39,823 nt of DNA from Candidatus Methanophagales archaeon (lineage in GTDB: Archaea > Halobacteriota > Syntropharchaeia > Alkanophagales > Methanospirareceae), in contig JAPWVK010000178.1 in assembly GCA_029241965.1 (NCBI GenBank), forward strand, positions 1-39,823. The letters are read 5' to 3'. The notes below the pieces were generated by a model that saw only the letters and a program-made list of their open reading frames with translations, did not search any database and was not told the origin of the DNA. Position numbers and translations under genes: made by a program. Each line of letters starts with the position of its first letter. Position 1 is the first letter of the stretch. Positions 9,149 through 18,431 of this stretch are shown here, in pieces.

Positions 9149-10205
9149 AAAAGAAGTGTCTAAGTTCAGCATAGGGACAATACTCCTAATCGGTTTGTTT
9201 ATTGTGGCAACACTAAGTGCGGGATATATCGGGTACTGGTGGGGAACTCGAGAGAACCTGCCAGCTTCTTCGCCCGGCTGGAATACTTATACCGATAAAA
9301 ACATGGGTTTTGCTCTTTCGTATCCCGCGACCTGGCGTGGTGAACTACCAGAAGAAGGCTACTTGCTTTTTAAAGGACCGGCAGATGATAAAGGGCATGT
9401 TCCAAACATAATCGTGCGGGCTATGCGTTCCGCAAGCTCAGGCGGGAATTACACCTCTTATGAAGATGCAGCATCTGAGATGCTCTCTCGGCTCAAGACT
9501 CGTGATAATTATTCGTTGATATTACGCGATCCCACAACGGTTTGCAATGAATCAGCACGCGAACTCGTTTGCGCCTACTCCTTTGATGGTGTTGCCCTGA
9601 AACAGGCACAAGTAATCTTCCAGGAGCCTCGTACAGAATACATTTACATGATTGTTTTTACTGCTACTAAGGAAAGTTATCCGGATTATATAGAAGCCTA
9701 TGAAAAAGCGAAGCAAACGTTTACCTTCGGTCCGGACTGGAGGACTTTCACGGACCAAAAGCTCGGGTTTGCTCTTGCGTATCCCGCGGCATGGCGTGGT
9801 GAAATAACAAAAGACGGCTACTTGCTCTTTAAAGGTCCTGTTGACGAGAAGGGCAGTAGCCCAAATATCATCGTTCAGGCTATGCATCCCGCAAGTTCAG
9901 GCGGGAATTACTCGTCTTACGAGGATGCGGCATCTAATATCGTGGATCAACTCAAGACTCATGAAAACTATACGCTGAGTTCATATACGCAAACGACAAT
10001 TTGCAATGAATCCGCACGTGAACTCGTTTGCGCTTATTCCTACAACGGGTTTGCCCTGAAAGAGCGCAGGATTATCTTCCAAGACTCAAACACGGGTTAT
10101 ATATATATGATCGTATATACCGCTACGGAGACAAGTTATCCCGAATATATTGGCGTGTTTGAAAAAGCGAAAGGAACATTTAGATTTGACCGGGTAAATA
10201 CCTGA
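9141..10205 (+). CDS. Membrane-anchored protein with two tandem PsbP/DUF1795-like domains
   Basis: One N-terminal TM; W(N/R)T(Y/F)TDxxxGFAL(S/A)YPA(T/A)WRGE...GYLLFKGP...FT(F)G repeated twice. Confidence 0.8.
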   Translation: MPEKEVSKFSIGTILLIGLFIVATLSAGYIGYWWGTRENLPASSPGWNTYTDKNMGFALSYPATWRGELPEEGYLLFKGPADDKGHVPNIIVRAMRSASSGGNYTSYEDAASEMLSRLKTRDNYSLILRDPTTVCNESARELVCAYSFDGVALKQAQVIFQEPRTEYIYMIVFTATKESYPDYIEAYEKAKQTFTFGPDWRTFTDQKLGFALAYPAAWRGEITKDGYLLFKGPVDEKGSSPNIIVQAMHPASSGGNYSSYEDAASNIVDQLKTHENYTLSSYTQTTICNESARELVCAYSYNGFALKERRIIFQDSNTGYIYMIVYTATETSYPEYIGVFEKAKGTFRFDRVNT

Positions 10206-10312
10206 ATGGATTAACGAGATGTGAGATATAATTCCACGAACCCGTAGGTAAATTGTATTCTTTTCGAGAGATAAACATGTCAGAAGTGCTTACAATCTCT
10301 TGTATCCTGCCT

Positions 10313-11008
10313 TCATCTCCTTCTCCTCAAAACATAACCCACCGCAAGTAATCCTGCAACTGCTACTATCGCTTCAAAGCCGGGTAACCGCGATTTTTGT
10401 GTCACTCCTATTATTGCATTCGCAAACTCATTTGCCGCTTCTGAATCCCTTCCAGTTACTATCCGGTCGGAAATCACAACACCTTCATCTACATAGGTCG
10501 CTCCATACAAGCCCACTACTTTTAGCACTGTTCGAAATCCTGTGCATTTCTTATCTTCCAGAATCCCTGCCTTCGCAAGCACCACGGGCGATAAACCAAT
10601 TGCAGACACAACTTTCCCTTTCTCGTATGCTTCTTTAACCAGAGCATGCAAATCCTCGTCTTCCCAGAGATGTCGCTTTGAGCCGGTACCGCCAACAATT
10701 ACAATTACATCATAATCTCCTGGATTCACATCATAAAACGAAATATCAGGTTTTACCTCATCCCCCGACATCCCGCTCGCCGCTTCTTTACTCTTACTCG
10801 CTATCACTACTTCCGCTCCTGCCGCTTCAAATACTTGTTTTGGCTCTGATAGTTGCTTTTCATCGAAGCCCTCTGGCGCGATTACCATCAATATCTTTTT
10901 AGTTTCAAGCTCATTCCCTGCTTCCGTTGCGCTTATTACACCCACGCTTAGCGCCAGCACCGCCAACACCACTACTATTACCGCTTCTGTTAATCTTTTA
11001 ATATCCAT
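10313..11008 (-). CDS. Exported DJ-1/PfpI-family protein with PGF-CTERM-like C-terminus
   Basis: Signal peptide; ILMVIAPEGFDEKQLSEPKQVFEAAGAEVVIAS...YDVIVIVGGTGSKRHLWED; C-terminal PGFEAIVAVAGLLAVGYVLRRRR. Confidence 0.85.
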   Translation of the reverse strand: MDIKRLTEAVIVVVLAVLALSVGVISATEAGNELETKKILMVIAPEGFDEKQLSEPKQVFEAAGAEVVIASKSKEAASGMSGDEVKPDISFYDVNPGDYDVIVIVGGTGSKRHLWEDEDLHALVKEAYEKGKVVSAIGLSPVVLAKAGILEDKKCTGFRTVLKVVGLYGATYVDEGVVISDRIVTGRDSEAANEFANAIIGVTQKSRLPGFEAIVAVAGLLAVGYVLRRRR

Positions 11009-11137
11009 TTCTACCTCTTATATACAATATCGGTACATTAATATGATAAACGTAAAGTCTTTATACTATTTATAGTATGTTGACCAATACTATAAAGAGC
11101 TATAACTAAAAGGAAAGAGGGGGAAAGTGGTGATAAG

Positions 11138-12643
11138 ATGAAATTGGCTGTATACCTATTTTTGGGATTTATAACGATGGTTTTATTAGTGACGGCAATT
11201 GATGCGAAGACGATTACCGTGGATGATGACTTAAGCGAGTGCCCCTCAGCGAATTTTACTTCTATTCAAGTAGCGATTAACAACTCTGCCGATGGTGACT
11301 CTATCCTGATTTATAACGGCACTTACCGTGAGAATGTGGTTGTAAACAAAATGCTTAATCTGACTGGAATCGGAATGCCCGTCATAGATGGAATGAAGAA
11401 TGGCAACGTAATAAATATAGTATCAAACGATTGCATAATTGACAATTTTAAAATGACGAATGGTAGTTATTCTGATTGGGATGGTGGTGCGGTTTATATT
11501 AATTCTCAAAACAATATAATTAAAAACAATACAATATCATATAATAGGGATACAGCCGGAATTCTTATTGGTAGAAGAAATAACTCAATATATTGTAATA
11601 ATATAGTTTCAAATGTAGAGGGCATTCATATTTTTGATACATATGGCTATGATGGTGAGGCGAATATAATTTGTTCTAATAATATCTCTCGTAATGGCAG
11701 GGGAATTTATTTAGAAACAGGAAAATATAATGAGATTTATTCCAATAATATCTCAGATAATTCTTATGCGGGTTTAGATCTTTGGGATGCTAATAATAAC
11801 AATATTTATGGGAATATAATATCATCAAACACAGAGAATGGATTCTACATCTGGAATTCACGAGGCAACAAAATATATTCAAACGAAATATCCGGGAGCA
11901 AAAAGGGATTGACAATGTGGATTTCCTGCGGAAGCAATACAATCTATTCAAACATAATATCAAACAATGAAGAGGGAATCTACATTTACGATAGGGACTA
12001 TCCCAGTAACAACAATCTCATATACCACAACGATTTCATCGAAAATGCTGCAAATAACGCATATGACGAATGCACAAATCAATGGTTCAACGCTTCGCTT
12101 GAAGAGGGGAATTACTACGATGATTACGAAGAGAAATATCCTGATGCAACCGAGATAAACGGTATATGGGATATTCCATACGCGATTACTGGTGGTGATA
12201 TTCAGGACCTGTATCCGCTGATAGTACCATACATAAAAAAAGGTATCTTTGACACAGGTGAAGGCTCTTATCCCAGCATAAAGGGTACACACAACGGCAC
12301 AATAGTGCCAACAGAAAATATAACCGTGCATAAACTGTTTACATACTCCTGCACTGGTACTGGCGGGCACACAGAGCAGGTAAGAATCTGGAATAATTCC
12401 GGTTGGGATGTAACGGCAAATTGGACTGGTTATCAAGGTGATTTGGACAGCATCTCCTTCCCCCTTTCTTTCTCGCTACTCGCGGGCGAAACCTACTACT
12501 ACACCATTCGCACCGGCTCTTATCCTCAAATCCACCATACCAACAGTCTTTCAACACCTGCTGGTGTTATAACCTGCACAGAATTTATAGACGCAAATGG
12601 CAAAAAATATTGGGACTGGATACCGGCTATTAAGCTGGACTAA
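11138..12643 (+). CDS. Secreted NosD/parallel beta-helix protein with C-terminal recurrent surface module
   Basis: Signal peptide; NN-rich PbH1-type repeats; C-terminus GSYPSIKGTHNGTI...CTGTGGHTEQVRIWNN...TGSYPQIHHTNSL...EFIDANGKKYWDWIPAIKLD. Confidence 0.85.
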   Translation: MKLAVYLFLGFITMVLLVTAIDAKTITVDDDLSECPSANFTSIQVAINNSADGDSILIYNGTYRENVVVNKMLNLTGIGMPVIDGMKNGNVINIVSNDCIIDNFKMTNGSYSDWDGGAVYINSQNNIIKNNTISYNRDTAGILIGRRNNSIYCNNIVSNVEGIHIFDTYGYDGEANIICSNNISRNGRGIYLETGKYNEIYSNNISDNSYAGLDLWDANNNNIYGNIISSNTENGFYIWNSRGNKIYSNEISGSKKGLTMWISCGSNTIYSNIISNNEEGIYIYDRDYPSNNNLIYHNDFIENAANNAYDECTNQWFNASLEEGNYYDDYEEKYPDATEINGIWDIPYAITGGDIQDLYPLIVPYIKKGIFDTGEGSYPSIKGTHNGTIVPTENITVHKLFTYSCTGTGGHTEQVRIWNNSGWDVTANWTGYQGDLDSISFPLSFSLLAGETYYYTIRTGSYPQIHHTNSLSTPAGVITCTEFIDANGKKYWDWIPAIKLD

Positions 12644-14180
12644 ACGTCGTTCTTTTGTTATCGTTCTGCTTCTGCTCGCAAGCGCGTTGATATTAGCCTC
12701 TGCATTTGAAAGCGCAGCGAACGAAAACGAACCCTGGATAATATGCTTCAATGCCAAAATCCCTGCGTGGGCTTTTGAGACCTACACAGTTATGGATATA
12801 AATGAAGAGCTGAATTGCATACTTGTAAAAACGACAGAACAAGAAGAAACTGTTTTTACCGCAAGTTTAGAAGACGTAAAATATGTGGAAACGAATAAAC
12901 TCGTTCATGCTTTATCTCCCTACTCGCCAGACGATCCTTATTTTTACGCGCAGTGGAATTTGAACTGTATACATGTGGACACGGCATGGGATTTTGATAA
13001 AGGCAGTAAAAACGTTACTTTAGCTATATTGGATTCCGGGATTGATTACGAGCATGTGGATTTAGTGGGTAATTATGCGGGTGGCTTTGACTTCGTGAAT
13101 AATGATTCCGATCCTATGGATGACTATTCCCAATGGCATGGTACCAAGGCTGCCGGGGTTGCCGCAGCTACAATAGACAATGGAATAGGAATAGCAGGAA
13201 TAGCACAAGTGAACATCCTCGCGTTGAAGGTTTTGAATGAAACCGGATACGGAACCACCTGGAACGTAGCAAAAGCTATTACATATGCGGCAAATCAATC
13301 CTCTGATGTGATATGTATGAGTATTGGAACTAATGAATCCACGGTGCTTGAAGATGCCTGCATTTATGCCTGGCACAAAGATTCAATCCTGGTTGCAGCG
13401 GCAGGGAATGATAATTTATCTGTTATTCGACATCCTGCTGTGTATCCCTCGGTAATAGCGGTAGGCGCAATAGATGAAGATGAAAAGCGGGAGAGTCACA
13501 GCAATTTTGGACCGGAATTGGAGTTAGTTGCGCCTGGAACATGGATTTCAACAACTTCTGGGAATAATGGCTATACCTCTTTTTACGCTGGTACTTCAGC
13601 CGCAACTGCCCATGTCGCTGGCGTTGCCGCACTGCTAAAATCTAAGTATCCTGAGTACACAAACGAAGAACTCAGAGTTCGTTTGCGGAATACAGCAAAG
13701 GATTTAGGAAAGAAAGGAAGAGATGTTTATTACGGTTATGGTCTGGTGGATGCCTATGCAGCATTAGATATAAAATTTGATACAGGGCCTGGAACGTACC
13801 CCTGCATCTCCGGTACACATAATGGGACTATAATACCTTTTCAGGATATTAACATCCATAAAATGTTCACTTATTCTTGTGAAGGCACAGGTGGGCATTC
13901 AGAATATGTAAAAATTTTTAACTCGACCTGGAACGTAACAGCAATTTGGGACGGTTACAACGGAGATTGGCACAACATAACTTTTAATAAGGAATTCACG
14001 TTAAAATCGAATCTCACTTATAACTATACCATAAAAACCGGCTCTTATCCACAAATTCATCATGCCAAGAAGTTGAAAATAGATAATGGAATTATTACAT
14101 GCGAGGAATTCATAGATGTAAATGGTCGTACTTATAACAATTGGATCCCAGCCATTAAGTTCTTTTATCGTGAATATTAA
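12597..14180 (+). CDS. Secreted S8 (subtilisin-like) serine protease with the same C-terminal module
   Basis: Catalytic blocks VTLAILDSGIDYEHVDL, QWHGTKAAGVAAA, YAGTSAATAHVAGVAALL; C-terminus GTYPCISGTHNGTI...CEGTGGHSEYVKIFNS...TGSYPQIHHAKKL...WIPAIKF. Confidence 0.9.
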   Translation: MAKNIGTGYRLLSWTKRRSFVIVLLLLASALILASAFESAANENEPWIICFNAKIPAWAFETYTVMDINEELNCILVKTTEQEETVFTASLEDVKYVETNKLVHALSPYSPDDPYFYAQWNLNCIHVDTAWDFDKGSKNVTLAILDSGIDYEHVDLVGNYAGGFDFVNNDSDPMDDYSQWHGTKAAGVAAATIDNGIGIAGIAQVNILALKVLNETGYGTTWNVAKAITYAANQSSDVICMSIGTNESTVLEDACIYAWHKDSILVAAAGNDNLSVIRHPAVYPSVIAVGAIDEDEKRESHSNFGPELELVAPGTWISTTSGNNGYTSFYAGTSAATAHVAGVAALLKSKYPEYTNEELRVRLRNTAKDLGKKGRDVYYGYGLVDAYAALDIKFDTGPGTYPCISGTHNGTIIPFQDINIHKMFTYSCEGTGGHSEYVKIFNSTWNVTAIWDGYNGDWHNITFNKEFTLKSNLTYNYTIKTGSYPQIHHAKKLKIDNGIITCEEFIDVNGRTYNNWIPAIKFFYREY

Positions 14181-14507
14181 CTTTTCGCGAATATGTGACA
14201 CAGATTTGATGCCACAATCATAATTGCGTAATCCGCTCTTTGGCTTCTGTTTTCTATTTGAATCCAGAGCAAAGAACCCACCCATGGCCTTATCTTTTCC
14301 CCGTTCCGCACTGAATTCGTCATCGCTCTTCTCAGAGTCTTTGCTCCTTTCTTTCGTATCTTCTTAGCCAATACCCTTTTCTTGTCGTTCCCTTTACCTT
14401 CCGTTCGTTAGAGTAGCAGAACTCGTATACTTCTCCGAATTTCATTCTGATTGCAGGTTGAAAGCTATTCAGAATAAGTTGCCTGGTCTCAAATTCAGGA
14501 TACAATA

Positions 14508-14514
14508 TTTATAT
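14508..14514 (+). promoter_or_regulatory. Possible archaeal TATA box for the tRNA gene
   Basis: tttatat about 36-42 nt upstream of the mature tRNA 5' end. Confidence 0.35.
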
Positions 14515-14549
14515 GATTATAGAAATACAATATGTTATATGACCAATGA

Positions 14550-14624
14550 GGGCCCGTAGCTTAGGTTGGTTAGAGCGCCCGGCTCATAACCGGGCGGTCA
14601 AGGGTTCAAATCCCTTCGGGCCCA
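14550..14624 (+). tRNA. tRNA with CAU anticodon (elongator Met, or Ile2 read via agmatidine)
   Basis: Cloverleaf: GGGCCCG/CGGGCCC acceptor, CCCGG-CTCATAA-CCGGG anticodon arm, AAGGG-TTCAAAT-CCCTT T arm, discriminator A. Confidence 0.9.
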
Positions 14625-15386
14625 ATCTCCAAGCATTTCAGATATAAATTTTCGCCCTTCTTCTGACTTGAATAACGGCAGGTCCCATATTTGAACTATT
14701 TTATAACGTGTAATATTAACAGTCTCCGCAGTCTTTGGATTGTATCCCTCTTTATCATATTTTTGCTTTGCAACCAGAATGCCCCTTCTTTGCCATTTTG
14801 GCGTTTCATTCAGGTTTATCCCCATATGAAATAGCATCTCGTGCACATCCCCTGCTTTCATCCCCATCAGCCGTTTCTCGGCTTCCTTTTTACTTAATCC
14901 TTTGTCTATCAGCCCGTAATAGCCATAGGCATTGATATGGTTCCTCCAAGCTTCCGCCTGCCTCTGTGCAAGATACTCTAACGCATCAGTTCCTCCGCAA
15001 ACCGGGATTACCCTTGCATCAAACGCAATAGCTTCTTTAAAATCCAAAATGATGGTTAACGCACTTGCAATGGTACTTGCAATCACAGAATCCAGCTTCT
15101 CTATCCTACCCTTAAAGGGAACAGACTCGAAAAGTATGCTTATCTCATCTGAGAAGATGTACGCAATCACAGGGTCAAAACCGCTCTTCTCGAAGAAAAT
15201 CACCGCCGCTTCCGCCATACTCCTTGCAAATCTTTCGTCGTATGGCTTCTTGAATTCGTTCTCACGCAATACACGCTTGAAGTTTCTACCGTCTACTCGC
15301 ACTATCAAAGGGGGGTTGGTCTTTATTCCTGCGTATATCTCTCTATCAACATCTTTTTTATATCTGTGGTGAGGCCAAGTCGTCAT
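14598..15386 (-). CDS. thg1: tRNA(His) guanylyltransferase-like protein (archaeal Thg1)
   Basis: PPLIVRVDGRNFKRVLRENEFKKPYDERFARSMAEAA, AYIFSDEISILFE, DARVIPV. C-terminal codons lie antisense to the tRNA 3' half. Confidence 0.9.
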   Translation of the reverse strand: MTTWPHHRYKKDVDREIYAGIKTNPPLIVRVDGRNFKRVLRENEFKKPYDERFARSMAEAAVIFFEKSGFDPVIAYIFSDEISILFESVPFKGRIEKLDSVIASTIASALTIILDFKEAIAFDARVIPVCGGTDALEYLAQRQAEAWRNHINAYGYYGLIDKGLSKKEAEKRLMGMKAGDVHEMLFHMGINLNETPKWQRRGILVAKQKYDKEGYNPKTAETVNITRYKIVQIWDLPLFKSEEGRKFISEMLGDWARRDLNP

Positions 15387-15691
15387 TCCTCGTTATTAAT
15401 CTCTTCTCCCTCCCTCTTTTCTCCCCCTTCCTCTCCGCGCTCTTTAGTCGCTAACCTTCTCTTGACATGTTTTATCAATACGATGTCCCCAATCGCCATT
15501 ACCCACCGGTACGGGATAATTACGCCCTGTTTATTGCCCACATCAAAAGCGTTTGGATTTATATCCCTCACTGCAAACCCGGATATTCGCTTCTCTGTTA
15601 TGTCCACATTTACATCCTCTACTTTGCCGACATACATACCCCTATCCGTGTATATCTCCTGCCCATATAACGAAGACAATTCTATTTCCAT
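15383..15691 (-). CDS. PRC-barrel domain protein
   Basis: MEIELSSLYGQEIYTDRGMYVGKVEDVNVDITEKRISGFAV; overlaps thg1 start by 4 nt. Confidence 0.8.
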   Translation of the reverse strand: MEIELSSLYGQEIYTDRGMYVGKVEDVNVDITEKRISGFAVRDINPNAFDVGNKQGVIIPYRWVMAIGDIVLIKHVKRRLATKERGEEGGEKREGEEINNEE

Positions 15692-15746
15692 AATACTATT
15701 TATGAACTAAGGGGGATATATAAAATTAACTGATCACAAAGATACG

Positions 15747-16916
15747 ATGCACACGTCTATTCAAGTGGGTAAGCTCCTCGGCATACCGATAAAACTGCAT
15801 TTCACTTTTCTGATTATATTGTTCCTATTTATTTTTGCATTTGCAACTGGCCCTGCCACGGAATATCGTATTCCAATGGGCTTAGGAGGTATCGAGATGG
15901 ATTCAGTCCTCCGCTATTCTTTAGCCACGTTAGCTGCTGTTCTATTCTTCTTCACTCTGTTACTCCATGAGATGGCGCATTCCTATGTTGCAATGAAATT
16001 TGGGACGAAGATACAGAGCATCACGCTCTTCTTCTTTGGTGGCTTAGCTATGATGGAGGAGATACCCAAGAGCCCGGAGAAGGAGTGGAGGATTGCAATT
16101 GCCGGACCCCTAATGAGTTTTGCCATTGGTACTTTATTTTATCTTGTCTATATCGGGCTAAACCGTTTAAATTTGGGCTTTTACCGTCCGATAGGAATTC
16201 TTGTGTTAGTCATTGGTTCTTTCAATATAGTGTTAGCAATCTTCAATTTAATACCGGCATTCCCAATGGACGGTGGGCGAGTTTTAAGAGCTGTTCTCGC
16301 AAAGCGGATGTCATTCTTAAAAGCGACGAAGAAGGCGGTATTGATAGGGAAAATATTTGCTGGTGCAATGGTAATAGCGGGTCTTTTTTTCGACCCTTTC
16401 ACTTTTATTTTAACCGGTGAGCGGGGAATGAACCTCTGGCTACCCTTACTTGCCCTTTTCCTGTACATGGCAGCAACGGAAGAAGAGAGAGCCACTATCA
16501 CTTTTGCCACGTTAGAGGGGATAAGGGTGAAGAATGTCATGAGAACCGAGAGAGCAAGCGTGTCGGAGGACATGTCAATCATGGAGCTGATGAGAAAGAT
16601 GCTTGAGGAGAAGACAGCCGAATACGCAGTAGTGAATGATAGCGGGGATTTTAAAGGGTTTGTAACGCTTGATGCCGTAAAAAAGATACCGGCCGAGCAA
16701 AGGCACTTTTTTAGTGTTTCTAACGTGATGAGTCCATTCGACAGCTTTGACGATGTTATATTAGATGGGGAACAGGCAGCGGAAGCGTTAAAAAGGATGA
16801 TACGGGACAGACGAGATATTTTGGCGGTGAGAGAAGAAGTGAGTGGGGACTTTGTGGGAATAATAACGAGAAGGGACTTGTCGATTTATATAGAGATGCT
16901 GAGAGGAACTGTTTAA
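15747..16916 (+). CDS. Site-2 protease family (M50) metalloprotease with CBS domain pair
   Basis: LLHEMAHSYVAMKFG (HExxH), NLIPAFPMDGGRVLRA, C-terminal CBS-like VKNVM..., SNVMSPFDSFDDV. Confidence 0.9.
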   Translation: MHTSIQVGKLLGIPIKLHFTFLIILFLFIFAFATGPATEYRIPMGLGGIEMDSVLRYSLATLAAVLFFFTLLLHEMAHSYVAMKFGTKIQSITLFFFGGLAMMEEIPKSPEKEWRIAIAGPLMSFAIGTLFYLVYIGLNRLNLGFYRPIGILVLVIGSFNIVLAIFNLIPAFPMDGGRVLRAVLAKRMSFLKATKKAVLIGKIFAGAMVIAGLFFDPFTFILTGERGMNLWLPLLALFLYMAATEEERATITFATLEGIRVKNVMRTERASVSEDMSIMELMRKMLEEKTAEYAVVNDSGDFKGFVTLDAVKKIPAEQRHFFSVSNVMSPFDSFDDVILDGEQAAEALKRMIRDRRDILAVREEVSGDFVGIITRRDLSIYIEMLRGTV

Positions 16917-17056
16917 AAACAAAGCAAAAAGCAAGTTGAACGATGCCGAAGGAACCACAAAATTAGACAAATTTACACGACGAATGAAGATACAAGTCAA
17001 ACATGTATCCTGTAATCTGGCACCAGTCTATCTTGTTTGCTGTTCAGGCATGTCTA

Positions 17057-17368
17057 TCATGCGATACGAGTAGCGCCTTTTATCGTCCCAGAGATGCCAA
17101 TGACTCGTATGCCCACCATGGCTCCGTTCACCGAGTGAATACAAGCTAATGCTGCCCTCACTTCATCAACTTTACTGTGTGCACACCTTAGAATTCCTAT
17201 GCCCAATTTATCATATTTTACCAACCATAGCTTACTTTCGCTTGTACCTATATCCCCATACAAAGAATACATTGAGTTCCATATCGCATTCAGCAACTTG
17301 TACTTATCTACTTCTATCTCGCTCATCACCTCGAACACAAGATACCGTCTCCTATCGCGACGTCTCAT
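17057..17368 (-). CDS. rnp2: RNase P protein component 2 (Pop5 homolog)
   Basis: RRRYLVFEV..., LWNSMYSLYGDIGTSESKLWLVKYD..IGILRCAHSKVDEVRAALA. Overlaps the rnp3 stop. Confidence 0.85.
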   Translation of the reverse strand: MRRRDRRRYLVFEVMSEIEVDKYKLLNAIWNSMYSLYGDIGTSESKLWLVKYDKLGIGILRCAHSKVDEVRAALACIHSVNGAMVGIRVIGISGTIKGATRIA

Positions 17369-18036
17369 AGTATCTCCACTTCTTTCTCCTTATTCCACCG
17401 CTTCTCCAATATGCTCAGCGGAATATCGCTCAACGCACTTACCGCCTCCCCTCGCCGCATCCCAAACAGTGATGTGAGTGCAATCATCTCTCGTGGCGCC
17501 CTCAAATCATATATAGAACGGGCATTGCTGGTTAATATTGACATAGCTTTATATTTCCGCACTAAGTGTAAATTATCGCGCATCCTACCGAGAATTCGCG
17601 CTCTATCGCCTCTCCTGCTGTAAATTAATGCGTTCATGTTGAATTCGATTGCAATACCGTTCTCAACGGCGTATCGCACCAATATGTGGCTCAATACCCC
17701 TTCTCCCTTTTCACCGCAGGGATGCGCTAATATGTCTACTCTATGGTCCTTTAAAGCTGCGAGATTTATTTTTTCGTCGCCGCCATGAACTACTAACAAG
17801 GGCACTTTTCCACTGTGATGCTTTAATTTCCTATTCAATTCGGAGACTGAGTTTGTCCTTATCTCTATGCCCATGTAAATGGAAGGATATTTTTCTTGCT
17901 GCTCTTCCACACTGTCATCGTGGTTCGTTATGGCTATGCCTGCATATCCGTACCTTCTCGCAACTCGGAGCATTTCCTCTGCCGGCGTATGGGTCTCCGG
18001 ATATGCATGCACGTTGAGGTCAAAGAAGTTGGGCAT
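17365..18036 (-). CDS. rnp3: RNase P protein component 3 (Rpp30 homolog, PHP-like)
   Basis: FFDLNVHAYPETHTPAEEMLRVARRYGYAGIAITNHD, GIEIRTNSVSEL, VDILAHP, ENGIAIEFNMNAL. Confidence 0.88.
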   Translation of the reverse strand: MPNFFDLNVHAYPETHTPAEEMLRVARRYGYAGIAITNHDDSVEEQQEKYPSIYMGIEIRTNSVSELNRKLKHHSGKVPLLVVHGGDEKINLAALKDHRVDILAHPCGEKGEGVLSHILVRYAVENGIAIEFNMNALIYSRRGDRARILGRMRDNLHLVRKYKAMSILTSNARSIYDLRAPREMIALTSLFGMRRGEAVSALSDIPLSILEKRWNKEKEVEIL

Positions 18037-18167
18037 GGATTTAAAGAAAGTTTATAATTTTAAAAAGTGTTAGCTGTAGTGTTCACCGACATGCTGCAGT
18101 AAGTGTTATAAAATATGAATTTTTGATGTGAGAACAAAATCGGCAATATTTTAATGGACGTTACTGC

Positions 18168-18431
18168 TAAGTTATAGAACTAACTGCAGGATCCCGCATA
18201 GTGTCCGATACTGCCATTATTCGCCAGCATTCGTTGATATTCTCTACTTTCTGTTTAGCGAGAATTTCTACACTTGTTGGCTTAACGTCTCGTATGTATT
18301 CGGTTCTTAACATCTATTATCATCTCATTCTGAATAAGTGCATCTAAGCCCCTGATGTAGCTCTCGATTTTAGTTATTGCGTACAAGATATCAGCCATAT
18401 ATAGCTTGTAAGTTCTCTTTTTCACGTTCAT
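18168..18431 (-). pseudogene. Degenerate HEPN/DUF86-like gene (frameshifted)
   Basis: Minus strand: MNVKKRTYKLYMADILYAITKIESYIRGLDALIQNEMIID, then a frameshift to LRTEYIRDVKPTSVEILAKQKVENINECWRIMAVSDTMRDPAVSSIT*. Confidence 0.4.

Noticed and set aside
14177-14500. Minus-strand coding-like stretch (...PEFETRQLILNSFQPAIRMKFGEVYEFCYSNERKVKG..., ORF 14177-14371)
   Set aside because: Possibly a broken gene, but I cannot assign a family and frames are inconsistent; not claimed as a feature.
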